Source: Mycolicibacterium lacusdiani
Lineage (GTDB): Bacteria > Actinomycetota > Actinomycetes > Mycobacteriales > Mycobacteriaceae
Direction: 5' to 3'
DNA: 64,000 nucleotides
Assembly (NCBI RefSeq): GCF_021916785.1
Contig: NZ_JAKCFC010000003.1
Span: 372,001 to 436,000, forward strand
Below, piece after piece: positions 45,237 to 54,171 of the stretch. The position numbers and the translations under genes are program-made. Under the pieces are notes generated by a model. The model saw nothing but the letters and a program-made list of their open reading frames with translations. It did no database searches and was not told the origin of the DNA. The first letter of the stretch is position 1. Each line of letters starts with the position of its first letter.

Positions 45237-45253
45237 TGAGAACATGATTCTCA
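45237..45253. promoter_or_regulatory. Operator-like dyad upstream of the thiolase operon
   Basis: Perfect TGAGAA-N5-TTCTCA dyad 40 nt before the thiolase start. A second related palindrome GAACGCGTTC lies 40 nt further upstream (about 45196-45206). This is the position and form expected of a TetR-type repressor site in an acyl-CoA catabolic operon. Confidence 0.55.
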
Positions 45254-45292
45254 ATATCGGATCACCGGTTCTCGCAATGACGGGAGTTCGAC

Positions 45293-46549
45293 ATCGACGC
45301 CTGGATCATCGACGCCGTCCGCACGCCCCGCGGCAAGGGCCGCCCCGACGGCGCCCTGCACGGCATCCATCCGCAGGCGTTGTTCGCCCAGTGCATCACC
45401 GCGCTCGCCCGGCGTATCGGCTTCGACCCCGCGGAGGTCGACGACGTCATCGCGGGCAACGGCATCCTGTCCGGCGACCACGCCGACGACATCGCCCGCC
45501 TGTCGGTGCTGCTCGCCGGCTGGCCCGAGAGCGTGCCCGGCATGACGCTCAACCGGTTCTGCGGCTCCGGCCAGCAGGCGATCACCGTCGCCGCGACCGC
45601 CGTGGCGTCCGGCGCCGAGCACCTGGTGCTCGCCGGCGGCGTCGAATCCATGTCCCGCTGGGACGTCGGCTTACCAGTCGACTCCTCGCGCAAGCGCTCG
45701 TCGGTTGGCGTGCCCACGATCGACGGCGACAACCCCGCCTTCCGAGCGCGCTACCCCACCGTCCCGCAAGGCATCTCGGCCGACCTGATCGCCACGCTGG
45801 AGGGCTTCACCCGCACCGACGTCGACGCCTACGCCGCCGAGAGCCAGCGCCGCGCCGCCGAGGCCATCGCCGAGGGCCGCTTCGACCGGTCGGTCATCCC
45901 CGTCACCGACGCGAACGGCGCGGTGGTGCTCAAGACCGACGAGCACCCCCGGCCCGGCACCACCGCCGAGAAGCTCGCCGGGCTGAAACCCGCGTTCGCG
46001 CAGATGGGTTCCGCCTCGGTCGACGGCGAGAGCCGGACGTTCGACCAGATTGGCGCCGAGCGCTACGGCGTCGAGGCGATCGACCACGTGCACCACGCGG
46101 GCAACTCCTCGGGCGTCGTCGACGGGGCAGCCGCGGCCGCCGTGGCGTCCAGGGCATGGCTCGACGGGCACGACGTGACCCCACGCGCCCGCATCCGCGC
46201 GACCGCGGCCATCGGGAGCGAGCCGATCATCATGCTGACCGCGCCCGGCCCTGCCGCGCAGCGCTGCCTCGACCGCGCAGGCATGCGTGCGGCCGACATC
46301 GACCTCTGGGAGGTCAACGAGGCGTTCGCCGCCGTGCCGCTCAAGACGATCCGCGACCTCGGCCTCGACCCCGCGCGGGTCAACGTCAACGGCGGCGCCA
46401 TCGCGCTCGGCCACCCCATCGGCGCCACCGGGGCGATGCTCATCGGCACGGTGCTCGACGAACTCGAACGCCGCGACCTCACCACCGGCCTGGTCACCAT
46501 GTGCACCGGCGGCGGCATGGGCACCGCGACCATCATCGAGCGTGTCTGA
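45293..46549 (+). CDS. Acetyl-CoA acyltransferase (thiolase)
   Basis: A 418-residue thiolase: [17 protein letters not shown] terminus, nucleophile Cys in [10 protein letters not shown], the NEAF segment, GHPIGATGA with the histidine, and CTGGGMG with the second cysteine. It cleaves 3-ketoacyl-CoA. The start is unusual: an in-frame TGA at 45279-45281 precedes AWIIDAV and no ATG, GTG or TTG follows before residue 30. The codon at the expected position is ATC (45293), 6 nt after a GGGAG box. The next gene begins 3 nt after the stop. Confidence 0.88.
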   Translation: MDAWIIDAVRTPRGKGRPDGALHGIHPQALFAQCITALARRIGFDPAEVDDVIAGNGILSGDHADDIARLSVLLAGWPESVPGMTLNRFCGSGQQAITVAATAVASGAEHLVLAGGVESMSRWDVGLPVDSSRKRSSVGVPTIDGDNPAFRARYPTVPQGISADLIATLEGFTRTDVDAYAAESQRRAAEAIAEGRFDRSVIPVTDANGAVVLKTDEHPRPGTTAEKLAGLKPAFAQMGSASVDGESRTFDQIGAERYGVEAIDHVHHAGNSSGVVDGAAAAAVASRAWLDGHDVTPRARIRATAAIGSEPIIMLTAPGPAAQRCLDRAGMRAADIDLWEVNEAFAAVPLKTIRDLGLDPARVNVNGGAIALGHPIGATGAMLIGTVLDELERRDLTTGLVTMCTGGGMGTATIIERV

Positions 46550-46551
46550 CG

Positions 46552-47322
46552 ATGGAGACACTGCTGCTCGACACGTCGACCGACGGCGTCGCCGTCCTGC
46601 GGTTGAACCGGCCCGACCGGCTCAACGCGATCAACCAGGTCATGCGCGACGAACTCATCGGCGCGTTCCGTGCGCTGGGCGGCGACCGGTCCGTGCGCGC
46701 CATCGTGCTCACCGGGTCGGGCCGCGGGTTCTGCTCCGGCATCGACGTCCGCGACTTCGGGCCCGGCATGCTCGAGGCCACCGCCCCCGCGATCGACCGG
46801 ATGCGCTTCCAGGAGGCGATGGCCGCGCTCCCCCGCGCCATCCGCGACGCACCGCAGCCGGTCATCGCCGCGGTCAACGGCGCCTGCGTCGGCGCAGGCC
46901 TGGCGCTATGCCTGGCATCCGACATCCGAATCTGTTCGGACACTGCCAAGTTCGGCAACGCAGCCATCCTGCTCGGCCTCTCGGGCGCGGAGATGGGAAC
47001 CAGCTACCACCTGCCCCGCATCGTCGGAACGAGCGTCGCCGCCGACTGGACGCTCACCGGCCGTACCGTGCTCGCCGACGAGGCGGATCGCCGCGGACTG
47101 GTCAGCCAGGTGGTCGCCGCCGACGCCCTGCTCGACCGCGCGCTGGAACTGGCCGGCCAGGTGGCCGGGCTGGCACCGCTGGGCGTCGAACTGACCAAGC
47201 GCGCATTGCAGGTCAACACCGACGCGCCGAACCTCGACGCCGCACTCGAACTCGAGAACCGCAACCAGGTGCTCACCCACGCCACCGACGACGCGGCCGC
47301 ACGCCGCGCCGCGTGGTCGTGA
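46552..47322 (+). CDS. Enoyl-CoA hydratase/isomerase family protein
   Basis: A 256-residue crotonase: [16 protein letters not shown], the oxyanion segment [32 protein letters not shown] and [18 protein letters not shown]. The conserved glutamate in SGAEMG fits hydratase chemistry. ATG 46552 lies 3 nt after the thiolase stop, so both act on the same acyl-CoA pathway. Substrate class not determinable. Confidence 0.92.
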   Translation: METLLLDTSTDGVAVLRLNRPDRLNAINQVMRDELIGAFRALGGDRSVRAIVLTGSGRGFCSGIDVRDFGPGMLEATAPAIDRMRFQEAMAALPRAIRDAPQPVIAAVNGACVGAGLALCLASDIRICSDTAKFGNAAILLGLSGAEMGTSYHLPRIVGTSVAADWTLTGRTVLADEADRRGLVSQVVAADALLDRALELAGQVAGLAPLGVELTKRALQVNTDAPNLDAALELENRNQVLTHATDDAAARRAAWS

Positions 47323-47348
47323 CGGGCCCCAGCTGAAAGGACCGACGC

Positions 47349-48644
47349 ATGGCGTGGGACTTCACCACCGACCCCGAGTGGGCCGAACAACTGGCGTGGG
47401 TCGAACGATTCGTCCGCGAGGAGTGCGAACCGATCGACATGATCGTCGAGGAGTCCCACGACCTCAACGACCCGGTGCGCCAGGCGCTGATTCCGCCGCT
47501 GCAGCAGATCGTGAAGGACCGCGGGCTGTGGGCCACCCACCTAGGCCCGCACCTCGGCGGCCCGGGCTTCGGGCAGGTGAAGCTCGCGCTCCTGAACGAG
47601 ATCCTCGGCCGCTCCGAGTGCGCGCCAATCGTATTCGGCTCCCAGGCACCGGATTCGGGCAACAGCGAGATCCTCGCGCACTACGGCACGCCGGAGCTGA
47701 AGCAGCGCTACCTCGAGCCGCTGCTCGACAACCGCATCGTGTCGTGCTTCTCGATGACCGAGCCCCAGGGCGGCGCCGACCCCAAGGTCTTCACCACCAC
47801 CGCCGTGCAAGACGGCGACCACTGGGTCATCAACGGCGAGAAGTGGTACTCGTCGTTCGCGTCGATGGCGTCGTTCATCATCGTGATGGCGATGACCGAT
47901 CCCGAAGCGCCGCCGTATGAGCGCTACTCGATGTTCGTGCTGCCCGGCGACACCCCCGGCATCAACATCCTGCGCGACGTCGGCCTGGGGTACCAGCCGC
48001 TCGGCGGTGGCCGCGAAGGGTACGTGCGCTACGAGAACGTCCGGGTGCCCGACGATCACATGCTCGGCCCGCGCGGCGGCGCGTTCGTCGTCGCGCAGAC
48101 CCGCCTCGGCGGCGGCCGCATCCACCACGCAATGCGGACGGTCGGGCTGGTGCGCCGGATCTACGACATGATCACGGAGCGGGCCGTGTCGCGCTACACC
48201 CAGGGTGAGGTGCTGGCCAACAAGCAGATGGTGCAGGAGATGATCGCCGACTCCTGGATGGAAATCGAGGCGTTCCGGCTGCTGACCCTCCAAACCGCCT
48301 GGAAGATCGATGAGTTCAACGACTACAAGGCCGTCCGGGGCGACATCTCGGCCGTCAAGGCCATGATGCAGAAGGTGCTGCACGACGTGTCGGCGCGCGC
48401 ACTGCAGATCCACGGCTCGCTCGGCACGTCGCACGAGATGCCGTTCGTGCAGTACCTCACCGAGTCGTTCGTGCTGGGCCTGGCCGACGGCCCGACCGAA
48501 GTGCACAAGGTGACGCTGGCACGCCAGCTGCTCAAGGACGTCGTACCGGCGCCCGACGGGTTCCCGTCCGAGCACGTCCTGCGGCTGCGCGAGGCTGCGG
48601 AGGCGAAGTTCGCCGACCGGCTCGCGGGCATACCGCGGGGTTAG
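47349..48644 (+). CDS. Acyl-CoA dehydrogenase
   Basis: A 431-residue FAD acyl-CoA dehydrogenase of the longer, phosphotransferase-associated group: MTEPQGGADPK, the flavin loop WVINGEKWYSSFASMA, and C-terminal QIHGSLGTSHEMPF...GPTEVHKVTLARQLL. It introduces the alpha-beta double bond. It starts 26 nt after the hydratase gene (GAAAGGA box) and completes a three-gene beta-oxidation operon. Its stop overlaps that of the phosphotransferase gene on the other strand. Confidence 0.93.
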   Translation: MAWDFTTDPEWAEQLAWVERFVREECEPIDMIVEESHDLNDPVRQALIPPLQQIVKDRGLWATHLGPHLGGPGFGQVKLALLNEILGRSECAPIVFGSQAPDSGNSEILAHYGTPELKQRYLEPLLDNRIVSCFSMTEPQGGADPKVFTTTAVQDGDHWVINGEKWYSSFASMASFIIVMAMTDPEAPPYERYSMFVLPGDTPGINILRDVGLGYQPLGGGREGYVRYENVRVPDDHMLGPRGGAFVVAQTRLGGGRIHHAMRTVGLVRRIYDMITERAVSRYTQGEVLANKQMVQEMIADSWMEIEAFRLLTLQTAWKIDEFNDYKAVRGDISAVKAMMQKVLHDVSARALQIHGSLGTSHEMPFVQYLTESFVLGLADGPTEVHKVTLARQLLKDVVPAPDGFPSEHVLRLREAAEAKFADRLAGIPRG

Positions 48645-49600
48645 GCCAGCAGCGTCCGGGCCCGCTGCAGCAGCCGCGGCAGCACGGGAGCCATCTCCTC
48701 GAACTCCGCGCGGGGCGTGGGCCTGCGGCGGTTGTGCTTGACGATCAGCGACCACGTCGCCACGGACTTGAAGCACGCCAACGCGATGAACCACGCCACG
48801 TCGGGCACGTCGGCGCCGTCGAGCGTGTAGTGCTCGAGCAGGTCGCCACGCGACGGCACGGCGTCAACGAATGATGACGGTCGCGAATAGGTGGCCGGAT
48901 CGGCGTTGGCCAGGAACCAGCCCAGATCGATGCGCGGATCGCCGACCGACCAGATCTCCCAGTCGATCACCGCCGTCACCTCGCTCCGGACCGCCAGCAG
49001 GTTCCCCAGCCGGAAGTCGCCGTGCACGACCGCCGGACCCAGCGGCGCGGGCACACCGGCCGACAGCTCGCCGCTGACCGCCTCCCAGCCCGGCACCAGG
49101 TCCTGGTCGACAGTCCGCAGCGTCGCGCACCAGCGGTCCACCTCGGCGGTCGCGTCGACCACGGGCTCGTCGCCCACACCCAACTCGACCGGGCTCAGCC
49201 CGTGCAGTGTCGCCAAACAACGTGCCGCGCTTCGATATCGGTTCGGAACGGCGTCGAATTCGGTGCCGCCGAGGCCAGTATCGCCGTCGAACAGCGGCTC
49301 GAACGACTCACCCGCCACCAACGACATCACGAACAGCGGCGGGGACCCGGCGTCCTCGACCAGCACCTCCGGGACCGGCACGTCCGTCGACCCGAGCGCC
49401 CTCAGGATTCGCGCCTGCCGCAGCACGTCGCGATGGCCGACCGGCTCGTGCCCGGGCGGCGCCACCTTCACCACGACCGGCCGCTCGTCGAGCACGCCGC
49501 GGAACGTCAGGCTCGACGCCCCGCCCGCCAGCACGCCGACCTCGCGAACACCGCTGCGGGCGAGCCGGACCCGCAGCCTGTCGAGGTCGAACTCAGTCAC
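48641..49600 (-). CDS. Aminoglycoside phosphotransferase-fold protein, acyl-CoA-dehydrogenase associated
   Basis: A 319-residue protein with the APH/choline-kinase signature VVHGDFRLGNLL and the metal site AVIDWEIWSVGDPRIDLGW. Members of this branch commonly accompany or are fused to acyl-CoA dehydrogenases of the ACAD10/11 type, where they are proposed to phosphorylate hydroxyacyl-CoA; that role fits the converging operon. The start is taken at GTG 49600, which overlaps the SDR stop; GTG 49618 is the alternative. Confidence 0.85.
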   Translation of the reverse strand: MTEFDLDRLRVRLARSGVREVGVLAGGASSLTFRGVLDERPVVVKVAPPGHEPVGHRDVLRQARILRALGSTDVPVPEVLVEDAGSPPLFVMSLVAGESFEPLFDGDTGLGGTEFDAVPNRYRSAARCLATLHGLSPVELGVGDEPVVDATAEVDRWCATLRTVDQDLVPGWEAVSGELSAGVPAPLGPAVVHGDFRLGNLLAVRSEVTAVIDWEIWSVGDPRIDLGWFLANADPATYSRPSSFVDAVPSRGDLLEHYTLDGADVPDVAWFIALACFKSVATWSLIVKHNRRRPTPRAEFEEMAPVLPRLLQRARTLLA

Positions 49601-50378
49601 CCAGCCATCCGACGTCACGCAGGAACGGCTGGGTCTTCGCGATCAGGCCGGTCGACGTCGCCGGATCACCCGTGCACAGTCGGAACGCCGTCTCGGTGAT
49701 CAGCGCGATGTCCTCGGTCTTCGTCTTCGCCAGGTCCAGCGTGCCCGCCCCCGGCGTCGCGACCGGGTCCGACGGCGCTGCGGCGTTGACCGCGATGCCG
49801 TCGTCGTACAGCTCGGCGGCCAGGCTCTTGGTCAGGCGGTTCAGCCCGGCCTTCGCCGTTCCGTAGATCCCGAAGCCCGCCTCGCTGTCGAACTCCGAGA
49901 ACGGCGGCCCGTCCGGCAGATCCCCGCCCACCGACGTCAGGTTGAGAATCCAGCCGCGACCCCGCTCGCGCATCGCCGGAATCGCCAACTGGCACAGGTG
50001 CAGCGGTCCGACGAGGTGCATCTCCAGCATCAGCCGTACCCGCTTCTCCGGGAACCCGTCGAGCGGGCGCAGGAATGTCACGGCTGCGTTGTTGACCAGG
50101 ATGTCGGGCGCCCCAACCGAATTCACCACCTCGGCGAACAGCCGCTCGCGGTCCTCGCTCGACGACAGGTCGGCCTGCACGGCGATCGCGTGGCCACCGC
50201 CGGCGAGGATCTCGTCGCGGGTCTGGGCCAGCGAGCCGTCGTACTTGGGGTCGGGGTCCATCGTGCGGGCGGTCAGTGCGACCGTCGCGCCCTCGGCCGC
50301 CAGTCGCTGCGCGATCGCCTTGCCCAGCCCCCGGCTACTGCCGGTGACCAGGGCGATCCTCCCGTCGCAGGCTCCCAC
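49593..50378 (-). CDS. Short-chain dehydrogenase/reductase
   Basis: A 261-residue SDR: TGSSRGLG cofactor loop, ADLSSS, NNAAVTF, the serine in NLTSVGG and the YGTAK catalytic pair. GTG 50378 follows AGAGGA by 8 nt. It probably oxidises a hydroxyl intermediate of the same acyl-CoA route, since it is coupled to the phosphotransferase gene and preceded by the operator motif shared with the LLM gene. Confidence 0.9.
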   Translation of the reverse strand: MGACDGRIALVTGSSRGLGKAIAQRLAAEGATVALTARTMDPDPKYDGSLAQTRDEILAGGGHAIAVQADLSSSEDRERLFAEVVNSVGAPDILVNNAAVTFLRPLDGFPEKRVRLMLEMHLVGPLHLCQLAIPAMRERGRGWILNLTSVGGDLPDGPPFSEFDSEAGFGIYGTAKAGLNRLTKSLAAELYDDGIAVNAAAPSDPVATPGAGTLDLAKTKTEDIALITETAFRLCTGDPATSTGLIAKTQPFLRDVGWLGD

Positions 50379-50419
50379 GTCGACCGTCCTCTCGCTGCCG
50401 GAAATGCACTCTCACCCAC

Positions 50420-50451
50420 GGAGAATGCCGTTACCGCTCAGCCGGAGTATA
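50420..50451 (-). promoter_or_regulatory. SDR promoter with operator copy A
   Basis: On the minus strand a TATACT -10 element (50451-50446) predicts a transcription start near 50439. It is followed immediately by GGTAACGGCATTCTCC (50435-50420), the reverse complement of a 16-bp sequence repeated exactly at 51113-51128. A site at +4 to +19 would block elongation or initiation when bound. Confidence 0.55.
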
Positions 50452-50495
50452 GGCACGGCAAGGCGACCATCACCGCGGAATCGACCGGGAGGCGG

Positions 50496-51011
50496 CTAGC
50501 GGGCCAGGCAGTTGGGCGCGAGCCCCGAGAAGTGCACCGCGGGCATGCCGTCGACGGTCACGAAGTCGGTGCCCACGTCCCACGTCGTGCCCGGATCGAT
50601 CCACGGCGGCGCACTCTTCGGGTAGGCGATCGTGACGTCGGAGTAGTACTGCACGCCGCGCGGACAATCGTCACTCGTCGGCGATACGGGGTTCCACGCC
50701 CGCACCACGATCGGGTTGGCGAGCCGAGTTCCCTGCGCGCAGTTGGGCTGACATTCGATCGAGACGTCGGTGCCGGTGCCGTTCGCACCCACGCGGCCCC
50801 ACGACGTCCAGTTCATGTCGGTCATCACGCCGGTGCCGTCACAGTTGTAGGCGAACCGCAGGGGCCGCTCCAGTACGGGCTGCGTGCCGTCGACGCACAT
50901 GCCGATCGCGAAGGCGGTGCCGGGCGGGTGCGGATCGGCGGCCGCGACACCCGACGTCCACAGCATCGATCCGGCGGCCAACGAGGCCCACACTGCCGCG
51001 GTGCGGGCCAC
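50496..51011 (-). CDS. Secreted protein of unknown function
   Basis: A 171-residue protein with a signal peptide (MARTAAVWASLAAGSMLWTSGVAAADP, cleavage near 25) and a mature part with four cysteines, probably two disulphides, plus conserved-looking WTSWG and YYSDVTIAYP segments. I recognise no family with certainty; similar small exported proteins are common in mycobacteria. It stands alone between the two operator copies. Confidence 0.75.
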   Translation of the reverse strand: MARTAAVWASLAAGSMLWTSGVAAADPHPPGTAFAIGMCVDGTQPVLERPLRFAYNCDGTGVMTDMNWTSWGRVGANGTGTDVSIECQPNCAQGTRLANPIVVRAWNPVSPTSDDCPRGVQYYSDVTIAYPKSAPPWIDPGTTWDVGTDFVTVDGMPAVHFSGLAPNCLAR

Positions 51012-51112
51012 GGGCCCTCCTTCGGATCGGAGTAGACGATCGTCGCGATGCTAACAGCCAGGCCGGACCGCGGCGGACCCGCGGCCACCGACCAGAATGG
51101 CCTCTCTTCTGC

Positions 51113-51128
51113 GGAGAATGCCGTTACC
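51113..51128 (+). promoter_or_regulatory. Operator copy B upstream of the LLM oxidoreductase gene
   Basis: GGAGAATGCCGTTACC, identical over 16 bp to the sequence in the SDR promoter (50420-50435), lies 30 nt before the ATG at 51159. The flanks differ between the copies, so the match is not part of a longer duplication. Likely a binding site of a common regulator. Confidence 0.55.
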
Positions 51129-51158
51129 ATCGGTGCTTCACCCACGGAAGGACGCCGG

Positions 51159-51995
51159 ATGGCCGAGTGGTTCCTCTACGTCCCGCAGAGCAGGCAGGGC
51201 CTCGACGATCTGGTGCTCAAGGCCCGCACCGCGGAGACGGCGGGGTTCGACGGCATCGCGTTCCTCGATCACCTCGAGACCCCGATGGCGCCGACCAGTC
51301 CCATCTGGGAGGCCATGACCGTCGCGACGTGGGTGGCCGCGCACACCGAGCGGCTGAGGATCGGCCACCTCGTCCTGTGCGACGCGTTCCGGCATCCCGC
51401 CGTCCTGGCAAAGCAGACCGTCACCCTCGCCGAGGCCTCCGGCGGGCGCTTCGAACTCGGACTCGGCTCCGGGTCGATGCCCGACGAACTCGCGAAGTTC
51501 GACCTCAGCACCGCGTCACCACGCGAACGCGTCGACGCCCTCGGCGACACCCTGCGCGCCCTGCGGCAGTACTGGGACGCCGACGACGAGCGCGCCCAGA
51601 TTCCCACGCCCAGCCAACCGATCCCGATCGTGCTCGGCGGCATCGGGCCGCGGATGCTCGGCCTGGTCCGCGAACACGCCGACTGGTGGAACCTGCCCGC
51701 CACCTACGTCGATCGACTGCCGGAGTTCCTTCCGAAGATCGGCTCGGCCAAGGCGACCGTGCAGCAGATGACCGGATTCGTCCGCAGCGGCGACGACCCG
51801 GCAGCGACCACCGAGAAGGCGCAACGGCGGTTCGGTCACCTCGGACCCGGCCTGGTGTGCGGCGACGCCGACGCGCTCGGCGCCCACTTCCGCAGGCTCG
51901 AAGATCAGGGCGCACAACGCTTCTACGTGTGGTTCGCCGACTTCGCACCGCCCGAGACGATCACGGAGTTCGGCGAGACGGTCATCGGGGGTTAG
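51159..51995 (+). CDS. LLM-class (F420-type) oxidoreductase
   Basis: A 278-residue luciferase-like TIM-barrel protein: WFLYVPQS, GFDGIAFLDHL, RLRIGHLVLCDAFRHPAVLAKQTVTL and FELGLGSGS, the pattern of F420-dependent members. ATG 51159 follows GGAAGGA by 8 nt. It probably transfers hydride to or from a substrate of the acyl degradation cluster, with which it shares an operator. Substrate unknown. Confidence 0.88.
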   Translation: MAEWFLYVPQSRQGLDDLVLKARTAETAGFDGIAFLDHLETPMAPTSPIWEAMTVATWVAAHTERLRIGHLVLCDAFRHPAVLAKQTVTLAEASGGRFELGLGSGSMPDELAKFDLSTASPRERVDALGDTLRALRQYWDADDERAQIPTPSQPIPIVLGGIGPRMLGLVREHADWWNLPATYVDRLPEFLPKIGSAKATVQQMTGFVRSGDDPAATTEKAQRRFGHLGPGLVCGDADALGAHFRRLEDQGAQRFYVWFADFAPPETITEFGETVIGG

Positions 51996-52074
51996 TCCGG
52001 ACCGGTCCCGCCAAACGAACCATCGCAGCGAACCCCACCACCTGCCGCGGGACTCCGGCGTAACGTCGGCTCCG

Positions 52075-53478
52075 GTGAGCACCATCGAAGCCGACTACCT
52101 GGTCGTGGGAGCAGGCGCCATGGGCATGGCGTTCGTCGACACGCTCCTCACCGACACTGCCGACACGCAGGCCACGGTCGTCCTCGTCGACGAGGGCCAC
52201 CAGCCCGGCGGCCACTGGCTCGCGACCTATCCGTTCGTCCGGCTGCACCAGCCGTCGGCCTACTACGGCGTGAACTCCCGCCCGTTCGGCGACGACGTCG
52301 TCGACTCCGGCGGATGGAACGAGGGCTTCTACGAACTCGCCAGCGGTAGCGAGGTGTGCGCCTACTACGACCAGGTGATGCGCCACCACCTCGAGCCCAC
52401 CGGACGGCTGACCTACCTGCCGATGACGCGCTACCTCGGCGACCACCGCCTCCGCACGCTCGACGGCACCGAGCACACCGTCGACGTGGGACGCCGCCTC
52501 GTCGACGCCACCTACCTCAAGACCACGGTGCCGTCCATGCGTCCCCCGCCGTACACGGCGGCCCCCGACGTCGAGGTCGTCACACCCAACGACCTACCCG
52601 GGCGGGCGACGCACTACGACCACTTCACGATCGTGGGCGCGGGCAAGACCGGGATGGACGCGTGCCTGTGGTTGCTGCGCAACGGAATTCCACCCGAGCG
52701 GGTGCGGTGGATCATGCCGCGCGACTCCTGGCTGATGAACCGGGCGACGGTACAGCCTGCGCCGCGGTTCCTCGACGACGTCCGGGCCGCGATCGTCGGC
52801 CGCATGCAAGCCTCAATCGAGGCCACCTCGGTCGACGACCTGTTCGAACGCCTCGAGGCCAACGGGAGCCTGATGCGGATCGACACGGCAGTACAGCCGA
52901 CCATGTACCACTGCGCCATCGTGTCCGAGCGCGAGCTGGAGCAGCTGCGCCGCATCGGCGACGTGGTGCGGCTCGGCCACGTGGAGCGGATCGAACCGGA
53001 ACGGCTGATCCTGCGCGACGGCACGATGCCCGCCCACCCCGGCAGCCTCTACGTCGATTGCACGGCGTCGGGCCTGTCGCGGCCACCGTCGGTGCCGGTG
53101 TTCTCCGACGAGAAGATCACGCTGCAGAGCGTGCGCGGTTGCCAACAGGTCTTCAGCTCGGCGCTCATCGCGCACGTCGACGCGAACTACGACACCGACG
53201 ACGAACGCAACGCGCTGTGCGTGCCGGTACCCCACCCGGACACACCCGCGGACTGGCTGCGGATCACCATGTCCGACAACGACGCCCAGTCGCGCTGGCT
53301 GCGCGACGCCGACCTGGCGGCATGGTTGGAGTCGGCCCGGCTGAACATCCTGCGCGGGATGTTCGCCGACCTGCCGACCGATGAGGAGACCCGCGCCAAG
53401 GCCGTGGACGCGGTCGCGGCGACGCTCGCCGCGTGCAACGAGAAGCTCGCCGGCCTGTCGGAGGACACGGGCCCCTGA
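52075..53478 (+). CDS. FAD/NAD(P)-dependent oxidoreductase (monooxygenase-like)
   Basis: A 467-residue protein with an N-terminal FAD-binding GAGAMGMAF loop, VDEGHQPGGHWL, and an internal second dinucleotide loop VGAGKTGMDACLWLL near residue 190, the layout of flavin-containing monooxygenase-like enzymes. The typical Baeyer-Villiger fingerprint was not found. GTG 52075 follows a TAACGT -10 element by 8 nt, suggesting a leaderless start. It is followed by a strong bidirectional terminator. Confidence 0.8.
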   Translation: MSTIEADYLVVGAGAMGMAFVDTLLTDTADTQATVVLVDEGHQPGGHWLATYPFVRLHQPSAYYGVNSRPFGDDVVDSGGWNEGFYELASGSEVCAYYDQVMRHHLEPTGRLTYLPMTRYLGDHRLRTLDGTEHTVDVGRRLVDATYLKTTVPSMRPPPYTAAPDVEVVTPNDLPGRATHYDHFTIVGAGKTGMDACLWLLRNGIPPERVRWIMPRDSWLMNRATVQPAPRFLDDVRAAIVGRMQASIEATSVDDLFERLEANGSLMRIDTAVQPTMYHCAIVSERELEQLRRIGDVVRLGHVERIEPERLILRDGTMPAHPGSLYVDCTASGLSRPPSVPVFSDEKITLQSVRGCQQVFSSALIAHVDANYDTDDERNALCVPVPHPDTPADWLRITMSDNDAQSRWLRDADLAAWLESARLNILRGMFADLPTDEETRAKAVDAVAATLAACNEKLAGLSEDTGP

Positions 53479-53485
53479 CGACGGA

Positions 53486-53515
53486 AAGACCGGCTGGGGA
53501 TTCCCGGCCGGTCTT
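53486..53515. terminator. Terminator between convergent FAD enzyme and hemophore-like genes
   Basis: Perfect 9-bp stem AAGACCGGC/GCCGGTCTT (53486-53494 with 53507-53515), 12-nt loop, between stops at 53478 and 53533. Confidence 0.8.
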
Positions 53516-53532
53516 CACCGCGTGGTGCTACG

Positions 53533-53865
53533 TCAGAAGTTGTTGCAGGTGCCTGCAACGTTGTTGATCAGCCCGGTGTACTGGGTGATCTGCGGGAACA
53601 TCTGCGCCTGCGCGATGAGCCCACGACGCTGTTGGGGGTTCGCCGCGACGAAGCCCTGCAGGACGCCGACGGCCTGCGGATCGCTGGTGATCTCCTGCCC
53701 GACGGCGGGATCTTGAGCATTCACGGCCGCGATGATCTGCGGGTACGTGCACGTGGTGTTCACGATGGCCTCGGTATCGGGGGCCGCGGAGGCCATCCCG
53801 GCCGTGCCCAACAGCGCAGCGGCCACGCCGCCCGATGCAATCAAAGCCTTGGTTGCAATACGCAT
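53533..53865 (-). CDS. Secreted hemophore-like protein
   Basis: A 110-residue protein: signal peptide with cleavage near ASAAP, then TTCTYPQIIAAVNAQDPAVGQEITSDPQAVGVLQGFVAANPQQR and a terminal cysteine (NNVAGTCNNF). The two-cysteine helical pattern matches the mycobacterial hemophore-related family (Rv0203-like). It probably binds or shuttles heme outside the cell. ATG 53865 is best placed relative to a GGAAGG box; ATG 53871 is the alternative. The space to the phosphoketolase start (53866-54171) shows no gene. Confidence 0.8.
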   Translation of the reverse strand: MRIATKALIASGGVAAALLGTAGMASAAPDTEAIVNTTCTYPQIIAAVNAQDPAVGQEITSDPQAVGVLQGFVAANPQQRRGLIAQAQMFPQITQYTGLINNVAGTCNNF

Positions 53866-54171
53866 TCTCATTACCTTCCCAACCCTGGTGTTTCTGTTCG
53901 AACCTCGAATGTGCAGCTCGCGCGCCAATTCAGTGCGATCAGTCCATCACACTGCAAAGGAAATCGTCCAGTGGACGGTTTGCGTTACACCGCAACACTG
54001 CTTGTCCCCGCGCCATTCCCCCGTAGCGAATGAGCCCGGGCAGCGCATCCCTGCACTACCCAAGTCCTGCTCGATGCAATCAACGGCCTGATGAACACCT
54101 GCATGGGACGTCTGCATGAAGTCGTCGATGCGGGTTACATGGAGTCCAGACCCCGAGCACGAGGAGCACTA

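Noticed and set aside
45244..47322. 692-codon plus-strand open frame starting with MILNIGS
   Set aside because: Only its last part (from 46552) is a gene, the enoyl-CoA hydratase. The rest is a shadow of the thiolase in another frame, with Arg/His-rich composition.
47541..48794. 417-codon minus-strand open frame opposite the acyl-CoA dehydrogenase
   Set aside because: Antisense of conserved FAD-enzyme motifs; no start signal and no recognisable motif.
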